From Pseudopyrenochaeta lycopersici (taxonomy: Eukaryota; Ascomycota; Dothideomycetes; Pleosporales; Pseudopyrenochaetaceae): a stretch of 64,000 nucleotides of DNA. The position numbers and the translations under genes are program-made. Shown piece by piece: positions 1-11,356 of the stretch. Location: positions 186,001 to 250,000 of the forward strand of contig NHZP01000004.1 in assembly GCA_003313425.1 (NCBI GenBank). Reading direction: 5' to 3'. The stretch's first letter is position 1. Each line of letters opens with the position of its first letter. Under the pieces are notes generated by a model. It did no database searches. It was not told where the DNA came from and saw nothing but the letters and a program-made list of their open reading frames with translations.

Positions 1-570
1 GACATCTCTCAGAGCATTATCCCAGGGATCCAGCAGATTCTCGATGATGGTGGTGTTGAGCTCACTTCTCAGGAGGCGTGGAATATTGTTGCGTCGACGG
101 AGATTCTCAACCTGATCAATGGCTACAACAAGACTATCGTGTCCCTGAACTACCCACCCGGTTACTTTGCATCGGCTGATCTTACTTCTTTACAATACGC
201 TTTTTTGTACCCGGGCAACTACGATATTGGTATTGCTGTAGCGGGCGAGCAAACCAAGCAACCAGTTACGGCTGGAGAGCTCCTCACCATCGGAAACGCG
301 CCCAAAACTAGCCCATTCACTGGTCCAGTCTTTGTCATCACCGGTGAACATGATGTCCCTTTCTGCGGTGGAAATTGCTTGGGACAGATTCCCAGCACTA
401 ACACGCCGAACATCCCTGCTGGCGTTAAATCGGCATTCCCCTCGGCATCCGCCTTTGGGGCTTACATTCAACCTGGTGCTGGACACGGCCTCAACTTTCA
501 CTATAACGCTGCTGCTGGATATCAAGTCGTTCAAGATTACTTGGCTAGCCATGGCCTTGGTGCCCAATGA
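1..570 (+). CDS. alpha/beta hydrolase, C-terminal part (gene runs off the left edge)
   Basis: The frame is open from base 1 to a TGA at 568-570, giving 189 residues with no start in the window. The last third shows the end of an alpha/beta-hydrolase fold: a hydrophobic strand followed by the acid loop (FVITGEHDVPFCGG) and then the catalytic His in GAGHGLNFHYN, followed by a terminal helix. The nucleophile Ser elbow must lie upstream of the window. The two acidic/His motifs and their spacing suit an esterase or lipase-like serine hydrolase; the substrate cannot be read from this fragment. There is no intron in the visible part. Confidence 0.72.
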   Translation, partial: DISQSIIPGIQQILDDGGVELTSQEAWNIVASTEILNLINGYNKTIVSLNYPPGYFASADLTSLQYAFLYPGNYDIGIAVAGEQTKQPVTAGELLTIGNAPKTSPFTGPVFVITGEHDVPFCGGNCLGQIPSTNTPNIPAGVKSAFPSASAFGAYIQPGAGHGLNFHYNAAAGYQVVQDYLASHGLGAQ

Positions 571-1958
571 GGTGTGAGTAGTCCGTTGGCACGACAGTTT
601 GATGCGCAATGCCGCAGGACATGTATTGTACTTGTTGTGGTGACACTACTGGTAACCAACAATCTCAAACGATTCGGACAAAATCTTGCCGTAGCTGTAA
701 CTTTCTAACACTAGTAATGAGGCGCACGTTCTTGATTACTCACCGAAGCTGTGTAGACATGGATGTGGCGCGCTAGTTATGCGCGACGGCTCGCACCTTC
801 ATGCTCCAACACTTGCTCTTCATATGCAAACGTGAACCATAATCATCCTGTCTGCTCGGGTCGCCTAAATCCGTGCGAGAATTTTTTTTATAAGTTGGCT
901 TTAATCGCTCTAACTAGCAATGCTCTAGAAAGGAAGCTCCTCGATCACTTATTCGGCTCCGACTCTTAATGCCGAGCTTGAACCAAGTATCCGTAGAGAG
1001 GTCTCCAGACTCTTCAACAGGCGGCAATTTCACTTGCATATTAACTCCATAACCTCACCAAACTCACTACGCTGTGCTATCAAGCACCCAAAGAGCACTA
1101 GTTGACCCCGCAATAGTCCGCCGCGGCAAAGCTGCCATATGTCTCGATTTCTAAGCCCTGACTAACATATTTCAAGCACTCGGTTCCGGTGTCTATGCGC
1201 AAAGTTCGCCCTGACGGCCATGCAATTCTTGTTCAACCGTCAGTAGTTGTGGTGACCATTGCTGATGAATAAGACAGGATTTGCTGACTTGCATCTCAAG
1301 AGCTGGGATACCCGTTAGCCTTGCATACTGAACAGCCCCAAGCGAGGCACTAGAAGGGGAGGTGGCTGGGCAGCAAAGCATTATCGCAACTGTTCATATA
1401 GCCGTTCATTATCAGGAACCGCATTGGGAGCACACGTGGTATTCGGACCGTCGATGAAGGCCTTCAACCCACGACCGTTGAGAGCGGTGAAATTTCGAGT
1501 GCAAGACGCGGTCGAACTAGAGAACAGTTACGAAGAGCCCCACAACATGGAGGACCAATCCCAAGTCCACAAACTTGTAGCTACGGTGACTAGAAGCTTA
1601 GTCATCTATTTACCGTCAAGATATTTCGTGGCAAAGTGAATTTCGGCGCGTGTTTTGATATGCACCGCAATCTCAGGTGCACGTCCACCCAAGTATAGTC
1701 AAGAATAATGTTGTACAAGGACGCTGTAGTGGGTCAAGACGCGGCATGTCGTTGGCACGAGCTCAGACGTGGAGCCGACCGGAGTTTGGACGATGTACAT
1801 GAGCTAAAAGCGATGGAAGGAGATGGGGTCCCGTTGAAGTATAAAAAGAGGCTTCAAGCTGCTGGAATGGAATTATCACGCCAGCATCGAACCACCCCGA
1901 CAATCTCTAGCACGAAAAGCCTTGACAATCTACTGCTTTCTGCATATCTGCCTGCAAG
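571..1958. other. intergenic, no supported gene
   Basis: About 1.4 kb between two plus-strand genes. Only short unsupported open frames are seen, and no RNA gene or repeat. The segment just before 1959 should hold the promoter of the isochorismatase-like gene, but no convincing TATA element stands out. Confidence 0.5.
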
Positions 1959-2882
1959 ATGAAGTTCAGTTCCAGTATTGCCCTCATGGCTTTCAGCCTC
2001 CTCAGGGCCGTTCGCGGCGATGGTAAGGCTCCGTACCACATTCAATACTTACCTGTTAACATGTTTTAGCTGTCCCTTGGGAGCGTATTGACAAGAACAA
2101 CTCTGTATGCCACCGTCATGGTCTATCTCTTCACTCCTTATCCGCATGACTAATCACACCCCATCTAGCTGCTTCTCATCCTTGATCTTCAGGTTGGCTT
2201 GTTCCAGACCGCCCGTGACTGGGACCCGACGCTCTACCGTGAGAACATAATGGCTCATGCTGAGCTGGGCAAGATCTTCGACCTGCCTGTCATCATGACA
2301 ACCTCTGCCGACCAAGGCCCGAACGGTCCCCTCCCTAAGGAGATGCTTGAGATGTATCCTAATGCACCTCTTATTCGCCGACAAGGCGAGGTCAAGTAAG
2401 TCGTCACACGTTTCCTCTATTGGAACTGTCAAATTGCACGATGCTCATATAATCCCAGCGCCTGGGACAACCCTGAGTTTCAAGCCGCTGTCAAAGCTAC
2501 CGGCAAGAAGCAAATCATCGTCGCTGGTATTACCACCGACGTTTGCACGGCCTTCCTCGCCCTCGCTCTTCGCTCAGAAGGCTACTCCGTCTTCGCTAAT
2601 ATTGAGGGCTCCGGCACGACCACCCAGCTTGTCCGCGACACCGCCAACTCCCGCATGGAGAAGGCTGGCGTCCAGCTCGTTTCGCTCTTCGCTATCGTTT
2701 GCGACCTTATGCGTGACTGGCGCGCCACTCCTGGAGCTAAGGAAGTTCTGCCGTTCCTTGACCGCTACATGCCCGTTTATGGCATGCTTGCACGTCATCA
2801 TGCTGCGGCGGTTGACAATGGTACTCTCATCCCTAGCGAGATTGAGTTGATTACTGGTACCAATGGCACTATCCTCATTTAA
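1959..2882 (+). CDS. secreted isochorismatase-like cysteine hydrolase (YcaC type)
   Basis: Four exons (1959-2022, 2070-2104, 2169-2395, 2459-2882) join to 249 residues; all three introns are GT-AG, 47-64 bp. Residues 1-20 look like a signal peptide (MKFSSSIALMAF, then RAVRG). The rest matches the YcaC-like isochorismatase superfamily across its length: strand with the catalytic Asp (LLILDLQVGLF, D39), TTSADQGPNGPL, INAWDN-like (VNAWDN), and the nucleophile Cys in GITTDVCTAF (C138). The expected catalytic Lys is not obvious. Family members hydrolyse small amide or enol-ether substrates; the substrate here is unknown. Most YcaC-type proteins are cytosolic, so the leader is the odd point and suggests extracellular or vacuolar action (inference). 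Confidence 0.85.
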
Positions 2883-3455
2883 GCAGCGACGCATGGGAAG
2901 TGTGGGCAATTGGGAGTGAAGCAGAGCGGGGATTACAAACGTATTGAGACAACAGCAGAGCAAACTCCGCCTCTGGAAAGGTCTATTGATGGTGTGCGTG
3001 GAATGTCTGCTATGATAAACGCCAGATTTAAGAGAAAGCAATAAATCGCGATACCTCATCCTCAATGAACTCACGTCTGACTGACTCCATTAGTATCACA
3101 CACTAAGTCTTGCAGCCCCATGAAAAGCTACCTAAAGCATCGGAGAAATTCTCGGTTTACCATGTGGTCAAAGAAAAAGTTGGCCAATAACTTGATTCCG
3201 GACCATAATGCACGCCAGGTCAGAATTAGACGAGAGACAGGGGAGATCTTCTCCGCATCCACGGACCACATGCAGGGCTACTCATCACCAACATCAACAT
3301 CTGCAACATAACGTAATCTATGCGCCCCAATATGCGATTACCTGCAGTAATCAATACGCAGTCATGTCCCCCGCAATTAGTCTGCACCTCGTCCGAGACG
3401 TGCTCTACCTGTAACTATCAATTGCTCCCCAGCTGAGAGACCAGCCTGGCCCAAC
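2883..3455. other. intergenic, nothing recognised
   Basis: 573 bp between two plus-strand genes. No open frame with family resemblance and no repeat was seen. It should contain the terminator of the upstream gene and the promoter of the DUF1989 gene. Confidence 0.45.
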
Positions 3456-4184
3456 ATGCGATTTCGCATACCAACCTCCTCGCAGCATGAAAGACCTGTA
3501 ACAAGAGATGAAGAGGAGGGAGGGGCCATACTGCCACCGGAGAGTTTCTGCACGAATAGAAAGCTAACGAAACACATCGTCCCTGCCGGGCAAGGCCATG
3601 CATTTGTTGCTGCAAAGGGCACACGCTTCCGCATCATCGATCTCTACGGCGAACAAGTCGTCGATCTAATGGCTTGGGTATCCCACCCGCAAGTCACCTT
3701 CCCCGCCAAACCCTCACCCACGCTCGAGAAAATGTCTCCAGCATACACACGCTACCACCTCCGCGGTGTGACCCCCACCATCGGCGAAGCCCTCTATTCC
3801 AGCGCCGATCGCGCCATCCTTCGTATCACCGCCGACACCGTCAAAGTCCACGATATGACTTACATGGCCTGCTTCCCCGCGCTGTACGAGAAAAGGGGGA
3901 TGCATGGCCATCGGAGCTGTGCGCAGAATGTCTATGAGGCTATGAAGGAGTATGGCATGAGAGATATTCTGGAGGTGGCCGAGCCGTTCAATTGTTTTCA
4001 GAATACGCCGAACTACTCGCTGAAGGCGATGGGGAGTAGTAAACCTGGCGACTATGTCGAGTTTGAGGCGCTGGAGAGCCTGGTGTGTGCTGTAAGTTGT
4101 TGTCCGTATGATATTGATGGGTTTAATGGAGGAAAGATTATGGATGTGGCGGTTGTGATTTCGGAAGAAAAGAGTGTCGGTTGA
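3456..4184 (+). CDS. DUF1989 / urea carboxylase-associated family protein
   Basis: A single-exon frame of 242 residues from the ATG at 3456. It carries the landmarks of DUF1989: FRIIDLYGEQVVDLMAW near residue 60, ARYHLRGVTPTIGEALYS-like text (YHLRGVTPTIGEALYS), the Cys/His segment GMHGHRSCAQNV, EPFNCFQNT, and CCPYDIDGFNGGK towards the C-terminus. Bacterial members sit beside urea carboxylase/allophanate hydrolase genes, and fungal copies are usually solitary and uncharacterised; neither partner is seen here. The N-terminal 35 residues are unconserved-looking and charged. Probably an intracellular metabolic enzyme or accessory protein; no reaction is claimed. Confidence 0.82.
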   Translation: MRFRIPTSSQHERPVTRDEEEGGAILPPESFCTNRKLTKHIVPAGQGHAFVAAKGTRFRIIDLYGEQVVDLMAWVSHPQVTFPAKPSPTLEKMSPAYTRYHLRGVTPTIGEALYSSADRAILRITADTVKVHDMTYMACFPALYEKRGMHGHRSCAQNVYEAMKEYGMRDILEVAEPFNCFQNTPNYSLKAMGSSKPGDYVEFEALESLVCAVSCCPYDIDGFNGGKIMDVAVVISEEKSVG

Positions 4185-5311
4185 TAGAGGATTGGGTATC
4201 AAGGACAATGGGAAGACGACATGGAGGCACGATTTGCGTTGTATTTGTTACGATACCCAATGGCAGCCGGCGTCGGACTAATAATTCTGTTCAGACTCAC
4301 AGTTACAACGCTCCCCCAAGGACCTACAACGCCCACTTTCAGCATTATTCCATCCCTTCAATTTATAACAAGTCTACCACCCATAGCTTTTTCTCGATGT
4401 GGAAGCCACACTGTGGGCCCAACTACATATCCGCGACGTGTCAAGATTCGGATTGGCACTTCATAGTGAGCAGGCAAGAAGTGATCATATATGTTCGGGG
4501 TAGTATGATACCACTGGTTGGTAACAGGAGCTGAATTGCTGGCTTTCGGGTCTTTTCGAGGCTGAATCCTCTCGCGTTCTGAGATTGTTCAGTCTCTGCT
4601 CTTTGTTTGACGCAGCCACTACTACCCGCGTTAGTGCCGAGAGACAAACGACTGCCAACGGAGTGCTGTGACGAGAAGAATGCCACGCCCAGCCGAACTC
4701 GATAGCGTGACGTGTCCTAAGGGCCTTCCTGCCTGCCACACTATCGTTTTTATCCGCTGATTCCGCTCGTTGCCAAATTCTAAAAGCAGTTACCCACAGT
4801 ATCTGAATTCTTGCTGCTAAGCCATATTACTCACCACTATCACCATATACTACCGTACAAAGAAGTGGAAGTGGAGATACAGCCGAATATTGTGTTCTGG
4901 TAGGTTGATCGTTGACCTGATCCACAACCAAAGTTGCATTCGGAGCCGCGTGGCTCTTACGTTGACGATGCCGCTATGCTGTGAATATACAGCAAGCTGA
5001 AGCTATATGCCACCTGTCGTACTCAGTACCATTTGTCACCGCGTGGTAGTCCTGACTCTACACCAGTATCTCCAGACTTACACCCTTCTCCTCACATTTA
5101 ATTCACATATCTTTTCGTCACACCCGCCCAGCTTTAGTGATGTTCCTGGATACAATATTAAAGCAGTGAGTCTGAAACAAGGCATATGCTCGGTGTCAAC
5201 AGTCGCATACTCTGTTTGCGGTCATCCAACGCCTCCAATTAAGTGTTTAACCGCCGCAAACATAATTATTCGGGAGGAAACACCAGAATCTACTTTATTA
5301 AAATACCAAGC
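4185..5311. other. intergenic, no supported gene
   Basis: About 1.1 kb. Short frames on both strands have no family features and no signal peptide. No repeat or RNA gene was recognised. The part near 5250-5311 lies in the 5' region of the RING-like gene. Confidence 0.45.
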
Positions 5312-5788
5312 ATGCCAAACCAAATACCAAATTTCCAAATTTCTCACTTCCTAAGCACTCATACCGTTCCACTGCTTTTGACTTCCCTCCCTCCTAGCTC
5401 TCCCGAAGACAGGAGATGTCCTATCTGTCACAGCCTCTACGCTTCTCCTCCAAGAGATTATGTCCACCCTGATATTGGCGCAGGTCTCCCAGAATATGCC
5501 GTCCGGATCCGAAACCGTGGCACTTGTAGGCACATCTTCGGCCGCCGATGCATCGAAGCACATATTCGGGGTGGCAACCCTTGGAGTCACACTTGTCCAA
5601 TTTGCCGCGTGGAATGGTTTCCTCCACCAAATTTTGGGAGGACTGCTGTTTTGTATGATGTTGAGAGTGCAAGGACTGCGCTGGCGAGGGTGTACGTACA
5701 TGATGAGCAGGTGAGAAGGGAGCTGGAGGTAGTGGATAGGGCGTTGGAGAGGATTAGGGAGGTACTGTATGGCTACAGATGGATTTGA
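5312..5788 (+). CDS. RING-like zinc finger protein
   Basis: Single exon, 158 residues from the ATG at 5312; the frame is open further upstream but has no ATG there. A RING-type array is visible: CPIC (C36, C39), CRHIFGRRC (C72, H74, C80), H84 and CPIC (C95, C98). In a canonical RING the residue after H-x-F is a Cys or His ligand; here it is Gly (position 77), a variant I recall in other fungal RING proteins, so a nearby His may substitute. The C-terminal 50 residues are charged and probably helical. Likely an E3 ubiquitin-ligase-like protein; partner and target unknown. Confidence 0.68.
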   Translation: MPNQIPNFQISHFLSTHTVPLLLTSLPPSSPEDRRCPICHSLYASPPRDYVHPDIGAGLPEYAVRIRNRGTCRHIFGRRCIEAHIRGGNPWSHTCPICRVEWFPPPNFGRTAVLYDVESARTALARVYVHDEQVRRELEVVDRALERIREVLYGYRWI

Positions 5789-6878
5789 GACAATAGAATG
5801 ACAACGGGGATCAGAAGGCTGGTCTTCCGCAGCCGTCTGATCAATTTAGAAGCATCGAGGGATAATTGAGTGAGGGTTTCCGAACTGACATCGTATGTAA
5901 CATTAGGACCAAAGTAGCTAGATCCAAAAAATAGTCAACAAGTAATGGAAAATGAAGGCAATATGAACCATTGGGGTTGCTTAAGTTTGTCAAGTAAGAA
6001 GTAAAGGTCTACCATCGACAAACTCACGTGAAGAAAGCGCAATAACAGCACCGCCGACACAACTCGTTATAGTGTGAATAAGATCACTGGACCAACACGC
6101 CGGCTTTATATACGGTCAGACAAAGTCAAAAACACCTTAGATACAAAGCGGCGACTATGGGATCGTTGTAAAGAAATTCGTGGAACCCATGTCTGCAGCT
6201 GTCCAAGAAGAGGCGTTCTCTGATTCCCTGTGATTGGCTTCTAACCACATTTGGATGTGGCGTCGTCCATGTTCATGCCCGTTCCCTACTGGCCACGGAA
6301 CCCTCTCTTCAGCCATCAACGGTTCTATTAAACCTTCTTTATTAGGCAATTTGCCATGCCCATTTCGAACAATGGCGGAACTATGACTGTCACTAGCTCG
6401 ACCATGAAGCCAGGGAAATGTGCTCAATATGTCGTAAGGCGTCCAAACAACTGTGAGTTGGCATCTGTCACGAGTCATGTGGTATAAAGCATGATGTCTA
6501 GAGTGAGTAAAAGTGTAACTGAGGGTGGAATATGGAAATGGAACGCCGATATCTATTAAGAGTGAACCTCTTACTACTAGCTATGATATGCGTAAGGAAA
6601 TGATGCATGTAGAGGGGGTATACTGAGATGCTGAACGCCTACTAAGCCGACGCTTAGTCCATTCCAAACATTGGCCAAGTATGCGAGGGTATCCTTCGAA
6701 GAAAGCGGAGAATTAACCAGAAAAAAAAAGCAAAGGAAAACCAAGCGCGATTCGCCAACCAATATGCAAATGTAAGCCCTGCCGTATACATAACGGTCAA
6801 CCGCGCACGCCCACCGGCCACTCGGCATAAGCTTTAGGAAAAAATGCTCCGTCTGGCTCACATCTTACATGCCTTACG
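5789..6878. other. intergenic between convergent genes, nothing recognised
   Basis: About 1.1 kb between the plus-strand RING-like gene and the minus-strand Arg/Ser-rich gene. No frame with a recognisable domain. There is a short A-run at 6720-6729 and otherwise no repeat. Confidence 0.45.
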
Positions 6879-7895
6879 TCAACGTCGCGACCGCCTGTGC
6901 CGACTACTGGACTCGCCATGACCATATGCTCCTGAAGTCTGCACATACCCAGCTGAAGCCTGCGAACTGCTCACGCAATCCCAATTGAATGGGATTGTAC
7001 TGGTCGGGATAGTGACTCCTTCATAGCGTCTCAATCTTTCTCGTCTTGGCGGCGGAGAAGGTTGTGCAAATGCTTCTCTCCTCACATCCTCAAGCGCCTG
7101 GTTGGTAGCAGCAAGTACGGCGAAACGCCTATCAGGCATGCGACGAGCAGCGGTGTTTGGCGGACGCGACCATGCTTGGCGCGTCGGGGGAGCTGAGCGG
7201 TCGTGCTGACGTGAACGTTGATGGCGAGATTGGGACCTTGAGGATTGTGGCGCTCCGACCGCTGGAGGGGACCGGTGCTGGAGCGAGGAGTGATGACTGC
7301 GAGGTGACGAGTCCAAGGTTTGGTAGTTGCGATGGCCGCGTTTTGGTGTTTTCGGAGGAGAAGGCGCGAAAAGTGACCACCCTCTGGACGGTTCAGGTCG
7401 CAGATTCTTCTTGGACTTTGAGTGGCGGGGAGGGTCGCGCTTGGCTCCGCGCCCGCGCAGAGTAGTTTGAGACGTGTGCTTTGCATGTCGTTGTCGAGTG
7501 TGTTGACTGCGATGGGGACGTGGGTTGAGAAGGGCCTCCTGTGATGAGTTGGTGCTTTCCGGATTGACTGAGCGATGGTACATCTGAGGGACTTGCACGT
7601 TCAGTGCTGGCCGATGCGGATCGCGACTGTGGTGAGCGGCCTCGTAGTAATGTTGTGATCGTGGACGTTGCTCTTCCCGGTCTCGCCGCGGGGAGCGCGG
7701 GGTCACAGACTCTCCAGCTCTTCTCTTTCTAGTACCATCTTTCGACCTACGCTTCTCTGAGATATCCTCGACAACTGGCCTGCCTTGGCCATGGAGGGCA
7801 TCATCTGCAGGCGGTTCCCGTCTCTTCTTCTCGGCCGACGCGGAGGCTTTGCGCTTTTTGTTGCTTGGAAAGCCAAAGTTGAAAGACCAGCACAT
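6879..7895 (-). CDS. hypothetical Arg/Ser-rich basic protein
   Basis: A single-exon frame of 338 residues, taken from the first ATG (7895-7893) rather than from an upstream non-ATG codon. It begins MCWSFNFGFPSNKKRK, with a likely nuclear-localisation-type basic stretch, then runs through low-complexity Arg/Ser/Pro/His-rich sequence (repeated RR, RS, PPRR). Near residue 260 there is a more ordered patch (RRFAVLAATNQALEDVRREAF) and an aromatic-containing tail. No catalytic domain is visible. The composition could suit an RNA- or chromatin-associated disordered protein, but that is inference. The length of the open frame against a GC-balanced background supports a real gene. Confidence 0.55.
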   Translation of the reverse strand: MCWSFNFGFPSNKKRKASASAEKKRREPPADDALHGQGRPVVEDISEKRRSKDGTRKRRAGESVTPRSPRRDREEQRPRSQHYYEAAHHSRDPHRPALNVQVPQMYHRSVNPESTNSSQEALLNPRPHRSQHTRQRHAKHTSQTTLRGRGAKRDPPRHSKSKKNLRPEPSRGWSLFAPSPPKTPKRGHRNYQTLDSSPRSHHSSLQHRSPPAVGAPQSSRSQSRHQRSRQHDRSAPPTRQAWSRPPNTAARRMPDRRFAVLAATNQALEDVRREAFAQPSPPPRRERLRRYEGVTIPTSTIPFNWDCVSSSQASAGYVQTSGAYGHGESSSRHRRSRR

Positions 7896-9434
7896 AGCGA
7901 CCAAGAAACAGGTCTCGGATCGCTATGCGCCCACAATGTGCGTCCAGTAACTGGGGCCAAAGTGGTGGTGACTGTCTGCATGTAGAGGCCGAAGTTCGGA
8001 ATCGGTGGTGATAGGCAGGATGTCGGCACTGAGGGGACGCAAGGGACTACTTAAAGAAAGTGCAAGACAGAGCAATAGAAGAAACAAGGAATGCAGCGTT
8101 TCAGGCAAGGGATGCTTTGATCTTTGGGCTTAGGGAAGGAGAGAAAGAGGCTTGGGCATTATGATCTCATGTGAAGACAGAGGCTGGTTCGGGGTGAGCA
8201 GGGAGCAGGCGCACCGCAGTCGCGGCGTCGAAGCCGAATTTCAATAAGGCGATGTGACTGCATGGCCTGAAGCCAAATCAAGAAAGGATGCATTCAAGGT
8301 ACCTTGTGTTGAAGGTTTGCGCTCCAATCAAAGGAAAGCCCACTTGATGGTGTGCGAGGAAGCGACTGATTCGTAAGTTCGCAGAGGGGTGGCTTACTGG
8401 GCCACATGACCTCGGGCTCCAGCTGATCGACTCATCGCCTGGGGCGCCGCAGCCGTATTTCTGCAGTGAAGTAGAACTGTAGACGGCTTGAGTCGCCTGG
8501 CAGGGCAGTCTGGGGGTCTTATATGGCGACAGAGCGTGTTCTGAGGCGGTTCATGCCCTTTGTGTGCGGCTTCCAGTGCGTACCTGCGTCGCTGCTACGT
8601 GGCACCTGTGCTGTACAGAAGAGCGGCGGGACGGTGCGGGACGATCCTGGGCGCAGTGATGGACGATGCTGCAACGGCTCTAGGGATGAGTTCTCGTGTG
8701 ACGGTGCATTGCTAGCTGCAGCACCATGGCCGGATGACCAGACGTTGCTGATTCAGGTTGGATTCCTTATCGTTATCGGGCCGGCAGCGACGTCATTGGT
8801 GCGGAAGCGCCATTTCGGCCCCTGCTGGTGTCCATTCACTGTTCGTCACTGTCCATCCGTCCATCCAACCACGACGACCGTGCGTCAGCTTTCAGCCCGT
8901 CTGGCCCCATCCGTCGACACAGTTGCTCGCACGGCCACGGGAGGGTGCATGTTCCTGCCTCTCGGTTTGCAGCCAATCGTTGTTCCAATGTAGCCTTTCA
9001 ATGAATCGTGTAACAGGGTTGGGCGCCGTGAACGACATCGGCGCAAGAACTTGGCCAATCGAGACCCTCTACTCACCCGATCCGCACAGGAAACGGGAAG
9101 ATTGCGGAACGGCGGGCAATCGTCAGTCTGGATCGCTCGTGTCGCTCATTAAAGGTCCGACTATACTTGGCAGGACAGATCACGTGCATATCAGCCTCCT
9201 CGTCCACACCATTAGGAACAGACTCGTAGCTGTCCAGTTTGTCGCAAGCTCGGGCATCAAAGGATGCGGTCTAGATGAGACATGAGATGGTCGAGTGTTT
9301 CCGAAGGGTCGGAAATAGCAGACGGTCTCTTTCCGAAGTGGGGCCTACCCCACTGTCGTCATCTTGCCCTTACAAACACAAAACACCAAGGCCTGCCTGC
9401 CTCCATACATGCATAAATAAGATAATCCTTCAAG
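7896..9434. other. divergent intergenic region, nothing recognised
   Basis: About 1.5 kb between the starts of the minus-strand Arg/Ser-rich gene and the plus-strand aldo/keto reductase, so it should hold two promoters. The longest frames (8523-9285 on plus) overlap each other and lack family features. No repeat or RNA gene seen. Confidence 0.45.
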
Positions 9435-10537
9435 ATGCCTCTCATTGCGCAGAATCCAAAAGACCGCATCATCCTCGGATTGATGACCTTTGGTAGCCAT
9501 CACTCTGCGTCACCTTCTCTGTGTGCTGACCTAATCCACCCACAGGTCCTGACGAAACCTCCGGAGCCCGCATAACCGACTTCAATGAATTCACAAGACA
9601 TCTCGATTACTTCCAGTCTCAGGGCTACAATGAAGTCGACACCGCACGCATGTATGTTGGCGGCAAACAAGAGGCTTGGACGCGCGACGCCAAATGGAAG
9701 GACCGTGGCTTCACGCTCGCCACCAAAGTCTATCCATATGAAGCTGGGGTGCATAAGCCTGACAAGCTGAAAGAGCACTTCAACACAAGCTTGAAGGAAC
9801 TTGGCGCAGATTCGGTGGATATCTTCTACCTCCATGCGCCAGACCACTCAGTGCCATTTGAAGAGACACTTGGCGCGGTGAATGAACTGCACAAGGAGGG
9901 TAAATTCGTACAGTTGGGCATAAGTAACTTCGCCGCATGGGAATTGGCCGAGGTGTACAACATCTGCAATGAGAGGGGGTGGGTGAAGCCTACAATCTAC
10001 CAAGCCATGTACAATGCGATTAGTATGTCCCGCACAACATTATCTGCCATGGAGAACTCACCTTAGACAGCTCGCGCCATCGAACCTGAACTCATTCCTG
10101 CCTGTCGCAAGTATGGAATTGATATCGTTGTCTACAACCCCCTAGCTGGCGGTCTTTTCTCGGGTAAGATCAAATCCGCAAACATCAAACCTGACGATGG
10201 CCGTTTTGGGACCAAGGCGGACCGCGTCGGACAGATGTATCGCGACCGCTACTTCAAGGATGCTACCTTCCAAGCCTTGAAGATCGTCGAGGACGCGGCA
10301 CAGAAACACAACCTGACACTGCTTGAGATTGCGCTAAGGTGGTGTATTCATCATTCTGAATTGAAGACGACAGTCAAAGGCGGTAATGATGGTGTCATCA
10401 TCGGTGTCAGTAATTTCGGTCATTTAGAAGGTAACTTGGCGGACTTGGAGAAGGGGCCACTACCTGAGGGTGTGGTGACGGCGCTGGATGAGGCATGGTT
10501 GGCTGCAAAAGCCACGGCACCGACGTACTTCCGCTAG
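9435..10537 (+). CDS. aldo/keto reductase (aflatoxin-aldehyde-reductase/AKR7-like)
   Basis: Three exons (9435-9492, 9546-10022, 10071-10537) give 333 residues, the usual AKR length. Intron 2 uses the distal AG at 10069-10070; the nearer AG at 10064-10065 would break the frame, and only the distal one restores YNAITRAIEPEL. Landmarks: LGLMTFG near residue 15, the tetrad candidates D51 and Y56 (EVDTARMYVG), K80 (LATKVYP) and H116 (IFYLHAPDH), FVQLGISNF, and VYNPLAGGLFSGK. The family reduces aldehydes and ketones with NADPH through a TIM barrel. The pattern MTFG plus NPLAGG is characteristic of the aflatoxin-aldehyde reductase branch. Cytosolic; a true physiological substrate cannot be deduced. 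Confidence 0.9.
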
Positions 10538-10840
10538 CTAATGGTAGACAGTCACTAAGAAACGGAACAAAAATCGTCAAAACTTGTGCGAGTCCATGCT
10601 AAGATCGACATGATGTTGTGTTGTGTTCTGCCGGATCAATTTCAGCCGAAGCTCCTTGTGGCTTGCCGCTTGTGCAGGCCGAGCTGTCATTTCCTGCAGG
10701 TCTTGCGGCCCTACGGTAGCCCATCACCAATCTCACATTCTTAGATGCCTTCTTTTTGCTTTGCGGGGGGGCATATTTGTTCCTTCTTCAAGACCCCACA
10801 CCTCCTCTTCCCAGCAGATAATACTTGACTAAAATATATC

Positions 10841-11356
10841 ATGCCTTCTAAAGAACGCCAAACTGCCGACGCCATGGTCGCGGCCTTTAATACCATGGAC
10901 ATCGATAGTATCATCTCGCTCCGCACATCAGATTGCGAGCGCATATTCCTGCCCGCATCACTAGGGTACAATCCGCAATCAAACGATGTATACCGCGCAA
11001 ACCTTATGGGCATGAAGGGTATTTTTACTTCATTTCACATCACTGTCAATGATATCATCGAAGGTACTTCAGCTACACCGTCAGCTGAAGGGGTTGTAGT
11101 GGAAAGGAAGAAGATTGTGCTATTCGTATCCGCCAGAGGAGACACGCCAGTAGGCGAATATAACAATGAATATGTATGGAAACTGGCATTTGACGAGAGT
11201 GGGGAGAAAGTCAATGAATGGGCGGAGTATGTGGATGTGGGTATGACCCGCGACTTCTATCCTTTGTTGAAAGGGGAAATGATCAGGAGAGCTAAAGCAG
11301 CTGCTGAAAATGCTGAAAGAAATGGAGGCGCGGAAGAAGAGAAAACGATGGTTTGA
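10841..11356 (+). CDS. NTF2-like / SnoaL-like small protein
   Basis: Single exon, 171 residues, from the ATG at 10841. The pattern is that of an NTF2-like cone fold: an N-terminal helix (TADAMVAAFNTMDIDSIISL), then strands including FHITVNDII, VVERKKIVLFVSARGDT, and the terminal EYVWKLAFDESGEKVNEWAEYVD strand pair. Fungal proteins of this type are annotated as SnoaL-like; some act as cyclases or isomerases, many have no known function. It starts about 300 bp downstream of the aldo/keto reductase on the same strand, which might suggest association but is not evidence of a cluster. A charged Glu/Lys tail follows the fold. Confidence 0.7.
   Translation: MPSKERQTADAMVAAFNTMDIDSIISLRTSDCERIFLPASLGYNPQSNDVYRANLMGMKGIFTSFHITVNDIIEGTSATPSAEGVVVERKKIVLFVSARGDTPVGEYNNEYVWKLAFDESGEKVNEWAEYVDVGMTRDFYPLLKGEMIRRAKAAAENAERNGGAEEEKTMV

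Noticed and set aside
763..1962. Several short frames between the first two genes
   Set aside because: None shows a domain, signal peptide or splice pattern; they are of chance length.
8523..9285. Two overlapping plus-strand frames upstream of the aldo/keto reductase
   Set aside because: No family resemblance, start contexts are poor, and they overlap each other in different frames.
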